DNA of 22,410 nucleotides. It comes from Planctomycetaceae bacterium (GTDB taxonomy: Bacteria; Planctomycetota; Planctomycetia; Pirellulales; Pirellulaceae). Both the position numbers and the translations under genes were made by a program. The notes beneath the pieces are model-generated. The model was not told the DNA's origin. It was given only the letters and a program-made list of their open reading frames with translations, and did not search any database. Within the stretch, counting starts at the first letter, position 1; every line of letters begins with the position of its first letter. This document shows, piece after piece, positions 15,215-22,070 of the stretch. The DNA lies in NCBI GenBank assembly GCA_003501565.1, contig DNPC01000667.1, positions 1-22,410 on the forward strand. Direction: 5' to 3'.

Positions 15215-16927
15215 ATGACTCATAACAACGCAAAACGACTCTCCGCTGTGTTGATGCTTGGAGTTATTCTGGCCGCCGGTTGCAATAAGGTGCAACCAGA
15301 AAAGTCAAATCTAGCTTCGAACGATACCAGCAATTCAAATCCGCCGGGGCAGCTAAACCCACCGCCGACCGATGGAGCACGTGAACGGTCCGCCTCAGAC
15401 AGCCCCGTGATTCCGATCGACAACGCGGATCTCACAAATGGTCTCGAGAAAATCCGTGCTCCGGATCCCAACGATACTCCAGAGACACCTGACGGATCGT
15501 CTCGTGGACAGGTTGTCCTTCCACCGCCCGACAACCGTGTTGCAGAAATGCTTGCCGACGCGGCTCCTGATTTAGCAAGCACGAAATTCGCGAGATTACT
15601 GCCGACCAGCGCGACTACGGCAGACAAATTGATCGCCTACGTCGACCAAGTCGACGATGCACTCCGCGAACTTGTCACCTACGGAAGTAAGGAACTCATC
15701 GATCAAGAAACTTTCAATGAAGGCGGACTACGGTTGGGTGGGTTTAAGCTGGCGGCGGCCGAACGTCTGATCGCTGCTCCAAACGCAACCGAAGCAGAGA
15801 TTAAGCGTGGCAAGGTCACGAAGCTTGTCGCGCTATCGCACTTGAGCGGGTTGCAAGATGTAAAGTCAGCCCAGCGGCTGAACGAGTTTGCGCGTGAGTT
15901 GTCGCAGTCGGAAGATCCTGATCTGGAGCACGAAGGCCGCGTGGTGCTTCTCGGCTTCGAAGTTCAATCGCTTCGGAATGGAATCACCACAGAGCCAGCA
16001 AGACTGGTAAATGCCTGTCAACAACTACTGAAGTCCCCCGAGCATCGCCGCTTCCCTGAATTGGTCGCCGTTCAAAACGCCGCGAGCGTTATGCACGAAA
16101 TGGGCTTCGAAAAAGCGATGTTCGATGTCCTGAATCTAATGGCCAGTACGTACCAAGCTGTGCCGGAAAAGCAACTTAGGGATAGGGCCTGGGGATTTTC
16201 GATCGGAAGCCGACCAGTCGCTCAACAGTTCTTTGCACAATTGACGGCGCTGGACCAGGGGAACGCGCAACCCGGCGGCGTTGCCGAATCCGCCAAAACT
16301 CTACTTGCACAGCACCCCTATGATTCGACCGCCGAACAAGTTGCGAGCACGATCGGCAATTTGGAGGCAGCGGGTTACGAGGAAACGGCCGAAGAATTGG
16401 TCCCGTTAATTCTCGATTATGCCACCGGCCCCAATGTGGATCCCTCCCAACAGAAACTACTAGGCGATCTTGTCGAAACGTTTCGCTTTCGCCAGCGGCT
16501 GATCGACCAGCCGTTTGAACTGAGCAATTGGAATACGATTGACGGTCGCAAATTCGAAAGTCAGAGCAGCGAAGGAAACTGGGTACTGCTCGAGTTTTGG
16601 GATAGCCTCAATATCGCGTCACGTCGCGAACTAAAGTCACTGAACGACTCTGAAAGCCAACTGAGTGCAGCAGGCATCCAGGTGATTGGGGTTTGCATGG
16701 ACCAGGATCTCCAGCAAGCCCAACAATTCTTGGAAAGCTTAAACAACACCTGGATTCACCTACTGCCCAACTCTGTTGATTCTCCTAACAGTCCGTCACT
16801 CACAAAGCGTTTTGGAACCGGCCAACTTCCCTACTCGGTGCTGATAGATCCTCAGTCACGAATCCGCAAACTGTATGTAAGAGCCGGCGAACTAGTAGAT
16901 ACGGTCGATTCTCTTTCTACGCCATAG
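15215..16927 (+). CDS. lipoprotein with C-terminal degenerate thioredoxin-fold domain
   Basis: A 570-residue lipoprotein: MTHNNAKRL, a hydrophobic core, then the lipobox LAAGC with Cys23 as the lipidated residue. A Ser/Pro/Asn-rich tether (about 25-100) leads to a long helical middle (about 100-430). The last 140 residues match a TlpA/AhpC-like domain: FELSNWNTIDGRKF, VLLEFWDSLNIASRREL, IQVIGVCMDQD, QLPYSVLIDPQSRIRKLYV. The active site reads W462-D-S-L-N466-I-A-S469, so both catalytic Cys positions (466 and 469) are Asn and Ser. The fold, including the cis-Pro loop QLPYSVLIDP, is kept while the chemistry is lost. A strong Shine-Dalgarno (GGAGG, 15204-15208) lies six bases before the ATG. It may pair with the preceding degenerate thioredoxin-fold protein as a binding or structural partner (inference). 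Confidence 0.8.
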   Translation: MTHNNAKRLSAVLMLGVILAAGCNKVQPEKSNLASNDTSNSNPPGQLNPPPTDGARERSASDSPVIPIDNADLTNGLEKIRAPDPNDTPETPDGSSRGQVVLPPPDNRVAEMLADAAPDLASTKFARLLPTSATTADKLIAYVDQVDDALRELVTYGSKELIDQETFNEGGLRLGGFKLAAAERLIAAPNATEAEIKRGKVTKLVALSHLSGLQDVKSAQRLNEFARELSQSEDPDLEHEGRVVLLGFEVQSLRNGITTEPARLVNACQQLLKSPEHRRFPELVAVQNAASVMHEMGFEKAMFDVLNLMASTYQAVPEKQLRDRAWGFSIGSRPVAQQFFAQLTALDQGNAQPGGVAESAKTLLAQHPYDSTAEQVASTIGNLEAAGYEETAEELVPLILDYATGPNVDPSQQKLLGDLVETFRFRQRLIDQPFELSNWNTIDGRKFESQSSEGNWVLLEFWDSLNIASRRELKSLNDSESQLSAAGIQVIGVCMDQDLQQAQQFLESLNNTWIHLLPNSVDSPNSPSLTKRFGTGQLPYSVLIDPQSRIRKLYVRAGELVDTVDSLSTP

Positions 16928-17029
16928 CGTACCTGCAGACACTCCACGCAGTTGACTCGCGGCGTTTGCATATTTATTAGGTCGCGAAACAAGCCCCTCC
17001 TACACGCCCCCATGAAGAAAGGACTCGAC

Positions 17030-17755
17030 ATGAAACTTGCTAGCCTTCACTGGATTGCCTACACCGCACTCGCGTTAAACGTAGCTCTTGTGTTGACAAC
17101 AGGGCTCTCCGCCCACTTCGCTCAAAGTAAGGCCTATGACGCCTCACCGACCAGCACTTCCAGTGCGACCGGCGAGTTAGAAGAATCGGCAACCGGTCAA
17201 GAAAATGGCGAACAGAGTTTGCCGACGGAGTTACCGTTACCTACTCCAACTCGCGTCGCCGAAACGCCGAGCGACAAGGAAGCGGGAGTCGCAACACCAC
17301 TCGAATCAGAACTGCCGGGTGTTCCCAGTCTGGAAGTTCCCAGTCTAGAGCTTCCGAGTACGGAGCTTCCGAGTGTTCCCAGCCCCGAAGTGCCCAGCCT
17401 CGAACAGGTTCCGCCCGAGGTGGAGAACGATCCGGTCTACCAGGAAATCAAAAAGATGTTCAGCGAAAAAGGCGGCATGCTTGAAACACCGCCGATGCTC
17501 GAAACTCTCATTCCTGCAGTGCCTCAAACGGGCAGTGCAAACGGAAATTCCACGCCGGTCCCCAGTCGCGAGTACTTTACCCGCCTGGAGAGCCGAATGG
17601 CCGCCGCAATTACGCTGTGTGAATCGGCCCGAGATGTTGCGATTCAAGCCGCCGATGCAGCCGAGCAAGGCAATGCATCGCAGGCCGCGGAGTTTCTGAA
17701 AATGGCAACGCAGCTTCGCGAGATGGCTGCCAACATTATTAGCCAGCCACTCTAG
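17030..17755 (+). CDS. exported or membrane-anchored protein with Pro-rich pentapeptide repeats
   Basis: A 241-residue protein of unknown function. Residues about 8-28 (WIAYTALALNVALVLTTG) are a signal peptide or membrane anchor. Then comes an acidic low-complexity stretch, a Pro-rich tract of VPSLE/LPSTE-type pentapeptides (about 98-125), and a charged helical C terminus (about 180-238: YFTRLESRMAAAITLCESA, AIQAADAAEQGNASQAA, EFLKMATQLREMAA). I start at the ATG at 17030 because AAAGGA (17018-17023) lies six bases before it; the upstream in-frame ATG at 17012 has no ribosome-binding site, and the frame's first start is at 16952. The gene follows the lipoprotein gene on the same strand. The helical tail may bind something in the envelope, but this is speculation. 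Confidence 0.7.
   Translation: MKLASLHWIAYTALALNVALVLTTGLSAHFAQSKAYDASPTSTSSATGELEESATGQENGEQSLPTELPLPTPTRVAETPSDKEAGVATPLESELPGVPSLEVPSLELPSTELPSVPSPEVPSLEQVPPEVENDPVYQEIKKMFSEKGGMLETPPMLETLIPAVPQTGSANGNSTPVPSREYFTRLESRMAAAITLCESARDVAIQAADAAEQGNASQAAEFLKMATQLREMAANIISQPL
17321..17404 (+). repeat. 15-bp tandem repeats encoding VPSLE-type pentapeptides
   Basis: Copies begin at 17321, 17336, 17351, 17375 and 17390, each 15 bases, with a truncated 9-base copy at 17366-17374. The units are GTTCCCAGTCTGGAA, GTTCCCAGTCTAGAG and CTTCCGAGTACGGAG, then the short CTTCCGAGT, then GTTCCCAGCCCCGAA and GTGCCCAGCCTCGAA. Most differences are silent or conservative, so the pentapeptide is preserved while the DNA varies. 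Confidence 0.85.
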
Positions 17756-17777
17756 CGGGCCAACTCTAACGGGCCAC
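17750..17777 (+). repeat. 14-bp tandem repeat spanning a stop codon
   Basis: CTCTAGCGGGCCAA (17750-17763) is followed directly by CTCTAACGGGCCAC (17764-17777). The first copy contains the TAG stop of the preceding gene. It looks like a small local duplication. Confidence 0.65.
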
Positions 17778-17791
17778 TCATCGACGCCACT

Positions 17792-17821
17792 GAGGACGCT
17801 TCGCTGCGTACAGCGATCCTC
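17792..17821. terminator. candidate hairpin between convergent genes
   Basis: GAGGACGCT (17792-17800) pairs with AGCG plus TCCTC (17812-17821), with one bulged A at 17816 and an 11-base loop. It lies between the plus-strand stop (17755) and the minus-strand stop (17824). No T-run follows on either strand, so at most it is a weak two-way terminator. Confidence 0.4.
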
Positions 17822-17823
17822 AA

Positions 17824-18909
17824 CTATTTGATCGGAAGATCAAAGTCGCCTTGCATATCACGCCAAACGCAATGGACATGATTGGCGGGATTCCCAGCAG
17901 CATCCGCCTGTACATTAATGAACTCAATCACAAACGTAGGACCTTGAACAACGTAGTAGTGCCCACGTCCGGGCCGCTTCGCACCCGACCAAGCAAACTT
18001 GATTTTTTCCATCCCCGCCTCTTCGATCAACTTCCAACGCCCCTTGTTGACGAGCGGCTTCATCTTGGCGGTGTACGCTTTCATTAGCTTGGTCAGCGTT
18101 TCTTGCTGTTCTTCATCCAGATCGGCGAACGAAATTCCACGCGGTGCATCGGTAGGCGGCTGAGCAACTCCAGCAGCACGAATTTCGTCGGGAGTGTCCC
18201 CAGGAAGCATCGCTTCTTCAAGTTGGTCTTCCGAAAGACTCCTGACCAATTTAAAGCCGAGCTGCTCTTCGGCTTTTAGCACCTGCAAGCCCTTGGGGAA
18301 CCCTTCGCCATAGTCTTCGGCAAGTGTGGCTGGATTGGTTGCGAAAAACTGAGGCGTCGAATCGAGCACTTTGTTGCCTCGGAAGACAAAGTTCAATGAC
18401 AAGTGGTGTCCTTCGATACTTAGCCCCCACTTCTGCTTCAGTCCTGGTTTGCCAAAAACAGTGAAATAGTATTTCTCTGGGTTGCGTTCGTTTCGTCCCT
18501 GGTCTCCCTCTAGTTTCTTAAGCACCGACTCGAGGCTCATGATTTGTTTGGATTTTTCGAATCCAATCTTGCTGACCGCCGACCGCAGCACCCGCATCGC
18601 GGCCTCCTTTTGCGTAGCGTTCATTTCCTTCATCGGAACGCCTTTGCGGGTGTCCTTAGGAATGAAGTGCCATCCAACTCTTTGTTCGCTGCCAAATTCA
18701 AGCTTGGCCTTGGCTTGCTGCGTCTCGTCCAGTGTTTCGAGCAGGGCTTTCACGGCGGCAACGGGCTGCAGCCCGGCACGCTTTTTCTTCGCACTCGTTT
18801 GCGACTCTGCCGTAGCAGTTGCGGTCGCCTGCCCTCGAGCGACGCTTGAAAGTTGTGGGGATGCTCCAACTGCGGCGCACAACGGTAGGGCTATGATCCA
18901 CTTACGCAC
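17824..18909 (-). CDS. secreted DUF3500-family protein
   Basis: A 361-residue exported protein. Residues 1-27 are a signal peptide (VRKWIIALPLCAAVGASPQL, with the GTG read as Met). The body matches the DUF3500 pattern: LDETQQAKAKLEF, WHFIPKDTRKGVPMKEM, AAMRVLRSAVSKIGFEKS, IMSLESVLKKLE, YYFTVFGKPG, WGLSIEGHHLSLNF (161-174), and near the end HYYVVQGPTFVIEFINVQ and NHVHCVWRDMQGDFDLP. No activity is established for the family as far as I know. The GTG at 18909 is chosen because GGAG lies seven bases before it and it gives the signal peptide. The frame stays open to 19182, but those 91 residues look non-coding and would run past a minus-strand terminator. The gene converges on the 17030 gene and probably has its own promoter. 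Confidence 0.88.
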   Translation of the reverse strand: MRKWIIALPLCAAVGASPQLSSVARGQATATATAESQTSAKKKRAGLQPVAAVKALLETLDETQQAKAKLEFGSEQRVGWHFIPKDTRKGVPMKEMNATQKEAAMRVLRSAVSKIGFEKSKQIMSLESVLKKLEGDQGRNERNPEKYYFTVFGKPGLKQKWGLSIEGHHLSLNFVFRGNKVLDSTPQFFATNPATLAEDYGEGFPKGLQVLKAEEQLGFKLVRSLSEDQLEEAMLPGDTPDEIRAAGVAQPPTDAPRGISFADLDEEQQETLTKLMKAYTAKMKPLVNKGRWKLIEEAGMEKIKFAWSGAKRPGRGHYYVVQGPTFVIEFINVQADAAGNPANHVHCVWRDMQGDFDLPIK

Positions 18910-19130
18910 GATGATTCTCCAAAGATATCCAAGAGGTGAAGGTGGGAGACCAAAGCAGTTCTGAGAAGCTCTGGCGGGGGTGCCTAGGATAACACACCGG
19001 GCGCTGCGAAACTCTTGATGTCGTTTCAACCAAGCCAGAAAATTGGGCCAAAGAGTGCCTGCCGTCTGCCAGAAGAGGTTTCTTGCACAGCTGAAACCGA
19101 CAGCGAAGGCCAGCCCCGTCCCCACAAACG

Positions 19131-19166
19131 AAAAAAACCCTTGCAGTCTGGGTAGCCTGCAAGGGT
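19131..19166 (-). terminator. strong intrinsic terminator, minus strand
   Basis: On the minus strand ACCCTTGCAG and CTGCAAGGGT form a perfect 10-bp stem with a 10-base loop, followed at once by a T-run (the plus strand has seven A's, 19131-19137). This is the textbook form. It lies about 320 bases beyond the Mur-like gene stop and 220 bases before the DUF3500 start. It therefore either ends the Mur-like transcript with a long 3' UTR or ends a short RNA made inside the interval. Confidence 0.8.
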
Positions 19167-19178
19167 AGTTGTTCCCTG

Positions 19179-19216
19179 GCACCGAGGTGATACGGCAAGC
19201 CGAATCACCCCGGTGC
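19179..19216. ncRNA. imperfect 16-bp hairpin, possible structured RNA
   Basis: GCACCG/CGGTGC (19179-19184, 19211-19216), GGTGAT/ATCACC (19186-19191, 19204-19209) and CGGC/GCCG (19193-19196, 19199-19202) stack with an A-C and an A-A mismatch and a 2-base loop. On the minus strand it lies 12 bases before the terminator stem at 19166. Together they could form the 3' end of a small RNA or leader. No known RNA family is recognised. Confidence 0.4.
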
Positions 19217-19313
19217 GCAGATCTAAACTCTGCCGCGAAGCGCTGACAATTCCAGTTGACCCAGAAACCAGAACCAGCAGCTTTAATGCTCCGACCCAGG
19301 AGGGAGGCCAGCT

Positions 19314-19502
19314 ATGTTTTCCCGCAAAACCATAGCCAACGACAGAGCTTCCACTGACTTCCTGTCATTATCCTCCAGACCAGCCCAACCTTCCTTGGCT
19401 GAGCTTTTGCAATGTCCTGCGTCTGGTCGCAAAGAATCGCAGTTTTGTCCGGACAATTCGTGGAATACCCTATTCCTGAGTTTCACGTCAATGCGAAAAT
19501 GA
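19314..19502 (+). CDS. possible small protein (62 aa) with strong ribosome-binding site
   Basis: The ATG is preceded by AGGAGGGAGG (19298-19307) with six bases between, the strongest Shine-Dalgarno seen in the window. The product would be a 62-residue Ser-rich protein (MFSRKTIANDRASTDF, later SWNTLFLSFTSMRK) with two Cys and no clear signal peptide or membrane span. It converges on and overlaps the last 15 bases of the Mur-like gene. The codons are not clearly coding and no family is recognised. The purine-rich stretch could equally be chance. If real, it might be a small regulatory or leader peptide, but nothing shows what it does. Confidence 0.35.
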   Translation: MFSRKTIANDRASTDFLSLSSRPAQPSLAELLQCPASGRKESQFCPDNSWNTLFLSFTSMRK

Positions 19503-21044
19503 AGCTGGTGGTTCCTGCGAAGGAAAAACGGCCAATTTTGCAACCGCTGCACGCTCGTTCTTGCTCGATATCACACGGCTGGCCACCGCTTCGTCTGTTG
19601 CGGGAGCTTCCTCCCGTGTCGTCCAGACTTTGACGCCACACCCCGAAAGCAAGACACACCCTTCTTCGGTGTTATTGATTGCCCAGGCAATTGCGGCTTC
19701 TCGATCCGGTATGACATGGACGCGTCCTGGTTGCGAGCAACCGCCCAGAACGTCCATGGCCATGGCCCGAGCAGCCTCCGGCGATAGCTCCGACGAACAC
19801 AGTACTACCCGGCCAGCGCTCTTCTCAAGCACTTCGCCTAAGCGTGCCTGCATGTCGGGCTGAACGCGAGAATCCAGCTCAGCCACGACGGTTGGAGTTC
19901 CGAGTTGATGTGCTCTCAGTGCGTGAAGTGCGACTGCCAGCCGGTCGGGCGTGTAGCCCGCGTCGACGTAAACAGGTACCTCAATTGCGGATTGAATCTT
20001 CTGCATCCTTCCCGGGATTGCGTCGAGCGTCTGCAAGCCCGCAATGGCTTTGGCAATCGGGAATTCGAATACATAGGCTGTTGCCAATGCTGCCAAACTC
20101 GCTCGAGCAACGTGGTCGCCAGGAGTGTTGATGGTGATTGGCATCAATTTGTTACCGACGATAGCTAGCAATTGCTGCTGGCCTCCGTAGCGCCCCAGTC
20201 GCTTGGCTCGCACGTGGTCGGAAGCATCGATCCCATAACCGATCGCTTCGGGATAGTTCTCTTGCGCCCATTGGCTGGTAAGAGCATCGTCGGCGTTGTA
20301 GATCAGCATTCCATCGGGGCCGACTCGCTGGAGTAGTGATGACAGTAGGAATCGCATCTGACGTCCGCTGGCAGCTCCCTTTGCCTGTCCGTTCCGCAGG
20401 CCGGTAACGACGATCAAGTCGAATTCGACGCCAGCATCGACTTGATTTCGCAGCATGCTGGGAGTCAGCTCCACGACTGCGGCCGGTGCCCCCGCTTGAT
20501 CAGCCTTGGACAGCCAGTGCGCTAGCTTCCGCGCCGCAGGAGGTCTGGTTGCAGTACGGTCGCAGGCGGTCGAATCGCTTGAACCGAGCGAAGTGTAGTA
20601 AGCAACCGCACCACCAAGTCGCTTGAGCATGGCGGAAATGTACAGTGCCGTTGTCGTTTTGCCGTGAGTACCAACAACGCCGATCGTCAGCATGCGGCTT
20701 GACGGCGATCCGGCCAATTGCTGGCACACCTGACCGTAAACCTGGGCATTGTCGGGAACCAGGCACTGCGGCACACTCACGGGCATGATCCGTTCGGCAA
20801 CCACTGCCACCGCGCCACGGTCCACCGCAGTCTGCACGTGGTCATGTTGATCGATGGCTCCCAAAGAGTTTGGAATGAAAACATCGCCCGGACGCACTCG
20901 GTCGGCCTGATCAACACATCGGGTGACCGCAATATCTTCTGCCCCAACGAAAACCGCTTCGCTGATTAGCGTGCGCAAGCTAACGCTAGCAGCTTCAGGA
21001 AATTCACATCCGCTAGAATTTGGATCCGGGTTCGCTGCAGACAT
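19488..21044 (-). CDS. divergent MurE-like Mur ligase family protein
   Basis: A 518-residue cytoplasmic protein with the three-domain Mur ligase plan. Domain 1 keeps the VRPGDVFIP motif (50-58). The ATP P-loop GTHGKTTT (125-132) and the acidic motif VELTPS (Glu192) are present in domain 2, and PGRM (344-347) and DAGYTPDRL (361-369) in domain 3. MurE features are missing: the HLDYH motif and the downstream carbamylated Lys are absent (TGLRNGQAKGAASGRQMRF), YAHTPD reads DAGYTPD, no GGDRDKRP is present, and neither DNPR nor GKGHE is found. The protein probably still binds ATP but may not ligate the usual amino acid. The ATG at 21044 has AGGAGG six bases before it; the frame opens at 21089. It is divergent from the HTH-EIIA gene. 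It could be a MurE/CapB-type ligase for another substrate, or a regulator. Confidence 0.82.
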   Translation of the reverse strand: MSAANPDPNSSGCEFPEAASVSLRTLISEAVFVGAEDIAVTRCVDQADRVRPGDVFIPNSLGAIDQHDHVQTAVDRGAVAVVAERIMPVSVPQCLVPDNAQVYGQVCQQLAGSPSSRMLTIGVVGTHGKTTTALYISAMLKRLGGAVAYYTSLGSSDSTACDRTATRPPAARKLAHWLSKADQAGAPAAVVELTPSMLRNQVDAGVEFDLIVVTGLRNGQAKGAASGRQMRFLLSSLLQRVGPDGMLIYNADDALTSQWAQENYPEAIGYGIDASDHVRAKRLGRYGGQQQLLAIVGNKLMPITINTPGDHVARASLAALATAYVFEFPIAKAIAGLQTLDAIPGRMQKIQSAIEVPVYVDAGYTPDRLAVALHALRAHQLGTPTVVAELDSRVQPDMQARLGEVLEKSAGRVVLCSSELSPEAARAMAMDVLGGCSQPGRVHVIPDREAAIAWAINNTEEGCVLLSGCGVKVWTTREEAPATDEAVASRVISSKNERAAVAKLAVFPSQEPPASFSH

Positions 21045-21353
21045 CGTCGGCCTCCTTGCCTCGAGTGCGATTGATTTCACTAACGCCACTTTGCAGCCGC
21101 TTTTGCGTCACTTTAGGGTGAGCAAAGCGTCTGACGTCGGTGCTGAATCCTTCCAGCCAGTGACGCGTGTTTCCTTGGCTGTCCAACGGCCAAGTCTCTA
21201 CAGCGTGTTCCGTTTCCTACTATTTGGTCAAGACGAATCCTCCAGCATGCGTACAATTTCGCGCAAGATCCTTTGACAGGTTGCTAGCAACCTGGATTGA
21301 CAACCTACCCCCTCAAGAGTCCCTCCCTGTTAACTTTGTTCGACCGAACCACT
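21045..21353. other. divergent promoter region
   Basis: About 309 bases between the Mur-like gene (minus) and the HTH-EIIA gene (plus). The Mur-like ribosome-binding site (AGGAGG on the minus strand) is at its left end. An 18-bp perfect palindrome lies at 21277-21294, between two TTGACA hexamers (21273-21278 and 21297-21302). I found no clear -10 box at a normal distance from either. Confidence 0.5.
21277..21294. promoter_or_regulatory. perfect 18-bp palindrome, candidate operator
   Basis: CAGGTTGCTAGCAACCTG is its own reverse complement. Its left end overlaps TTGACA (21273-21278), and a second TTGACA follows at 21297-21302. It ends 59 bases before the ATG of the HTH-EIIA gene. A dimeric repressor could bind it and block a promoter, perhaps the protein encoded downstream. 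It could also fold as a 7-bp RNA stem with a CTAG loop. Confidence 0.45.
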
Positions 21354-22070
21354 ATGGCCGCCAAAGACTTAGATATCGATCAGCTTGCCACCTACTTGCA
21401 CACCACGCCCCAAAAGGTTCAACGGCTCATCGATCGTGGCAAGCTGCCAGCCCGCAAGGTTGGTGGACAATGGAAAGTCGCCGAGGCAGTGGTCCACACT
21501 TGGCTGGAGGATCAACTGGGTGTGAGCGAGTCGGAAGACCTCGATCAGATGCAACGAATCGTCAACAAATGGAGCGACGACAAACGGGAAGACATCTCGC
21601 TAGGAAGACTCTTGCCAATTGAAGCGATAGATATCCCGCTTTCGGCAAGGACGCGGTCCAGTGTTATACGACGCATCACTTCACTGGCTGAGTCAACAGG
21701 GCTGCTGTGGGACGCTTCCAAAATGACCGAAGCGATTATGGCACGCGAGGAACTACACCCAACTGCACTTGACGAAGGCGTCGCCCTGCTGCACCCTCGG
21801 CGACCGCAGGCATCGATCCTGGCAGAACCGTTGATTGCCTTGGGAATCACCGTACAACCACTTCCGTTCGGCAATCAAAGTGGACATCTAACCGATGTGT
21901 TTTTCCTCATTTGTTCAACTGACGATCGTGTCCATCTGCAAGTTTTGACGAAGCTTTCAAAGTTGTTGACACTGCCGGACTTCCTGACCGAACTCCGCGA
22001 ATCAGTGAATGCGAAAGAAGCTCATGCCACGATTGGGCGTTTCGAATCGATGCTGGATGACGCACCGTGA
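21354..22070 (+). CDS. HTH (excisionase-type) domain fused to PTS EIIA domain
   Basis: A 238-residue cytoplasmic protein. Residues 1-52 are a MerR/excisionase-type winged HTH (DLDIDQLATYLHTTPQKVQR, then LIDRGKLPARKVGGQWKV). Residues about 86-230 are an EIIA domain of the nitrogen/fructose PTS type: LLPIEAIDIPL, MAREELHPTALDEGVALLHPRRP with the phospho-acceptor His147, and TDVFFLICSTDDRVHLQVLTKLSKLLTLPDFL. So it may sense PTS phosphorylation and bind DNA or a partner. No other PTS gene is in the window. The ATG at 21354 is chosen because the HTH begins there; the frame opens at 21297 and there is no strong Shine-Dalgarno. The gene overlaps the next by four bases (GTGA), which suggests translational coupling. 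A palindrome lies upstream. Confidence 0.88.
   Translation: MAAKDLDIDQLATYLHTTPQKVQRLIDRGKLPARKVGGQWKVAEAVVHTWLEDQLGVSESEDLDQMQRIVNKWSDDKREDISLGRLLPIEAIDIPLSARTRSSVIRRITSLAESTGLLWDASKMTEAIMAREELHPTALDEGVALLHPRRPQASILAEPLIALGITVQPLPFGNQSGHLTDVFFLICSTDDRVHLQVLTKLSKLLTLPDFLTELRESVNAKEAHATIGRFESMLDDAP

Larger units (their letters stand above)
18910..19487. other. long intergenic region with terminator, hairpin and possible small ORF
   Basis: About 580 bases between two minus-strand genes. It holds a strong intrinsic terminator (19131-19166), a 38-base imperfect hairpin (19179-19216) and a 62-codon plus-strand frame with a very strong Shine-Dalgarno (19314-19502). On the plus strand TTGACC (19256-19261) and TTTAAT (19282-19287) resemble promoter boxes, but their spacing of 20 bases is too long. 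The left 220 bases (18910-19130) contain the ribosome-binding site of the DUF3500 gene and, presumably, its promoter, which I could not pin down. Confidence 0.5.

Noticed and set aside
18910..19182. Upstream extension of the DUF3500 frame
   Set aside because: It would add 91 residues with non-protein-like composition and overlaps the minus-strand terminator; the GTG at 18909 has a ribosome-binding site and a signal peptide.
19283..19552. 89-codon minus-strand frame downstream of the Mur-like gene
   Set aside because: Overlaps the Mur-like stop region, has no ribosome-binding site seen, and is antisense to the better-supported small plus-strand frame.
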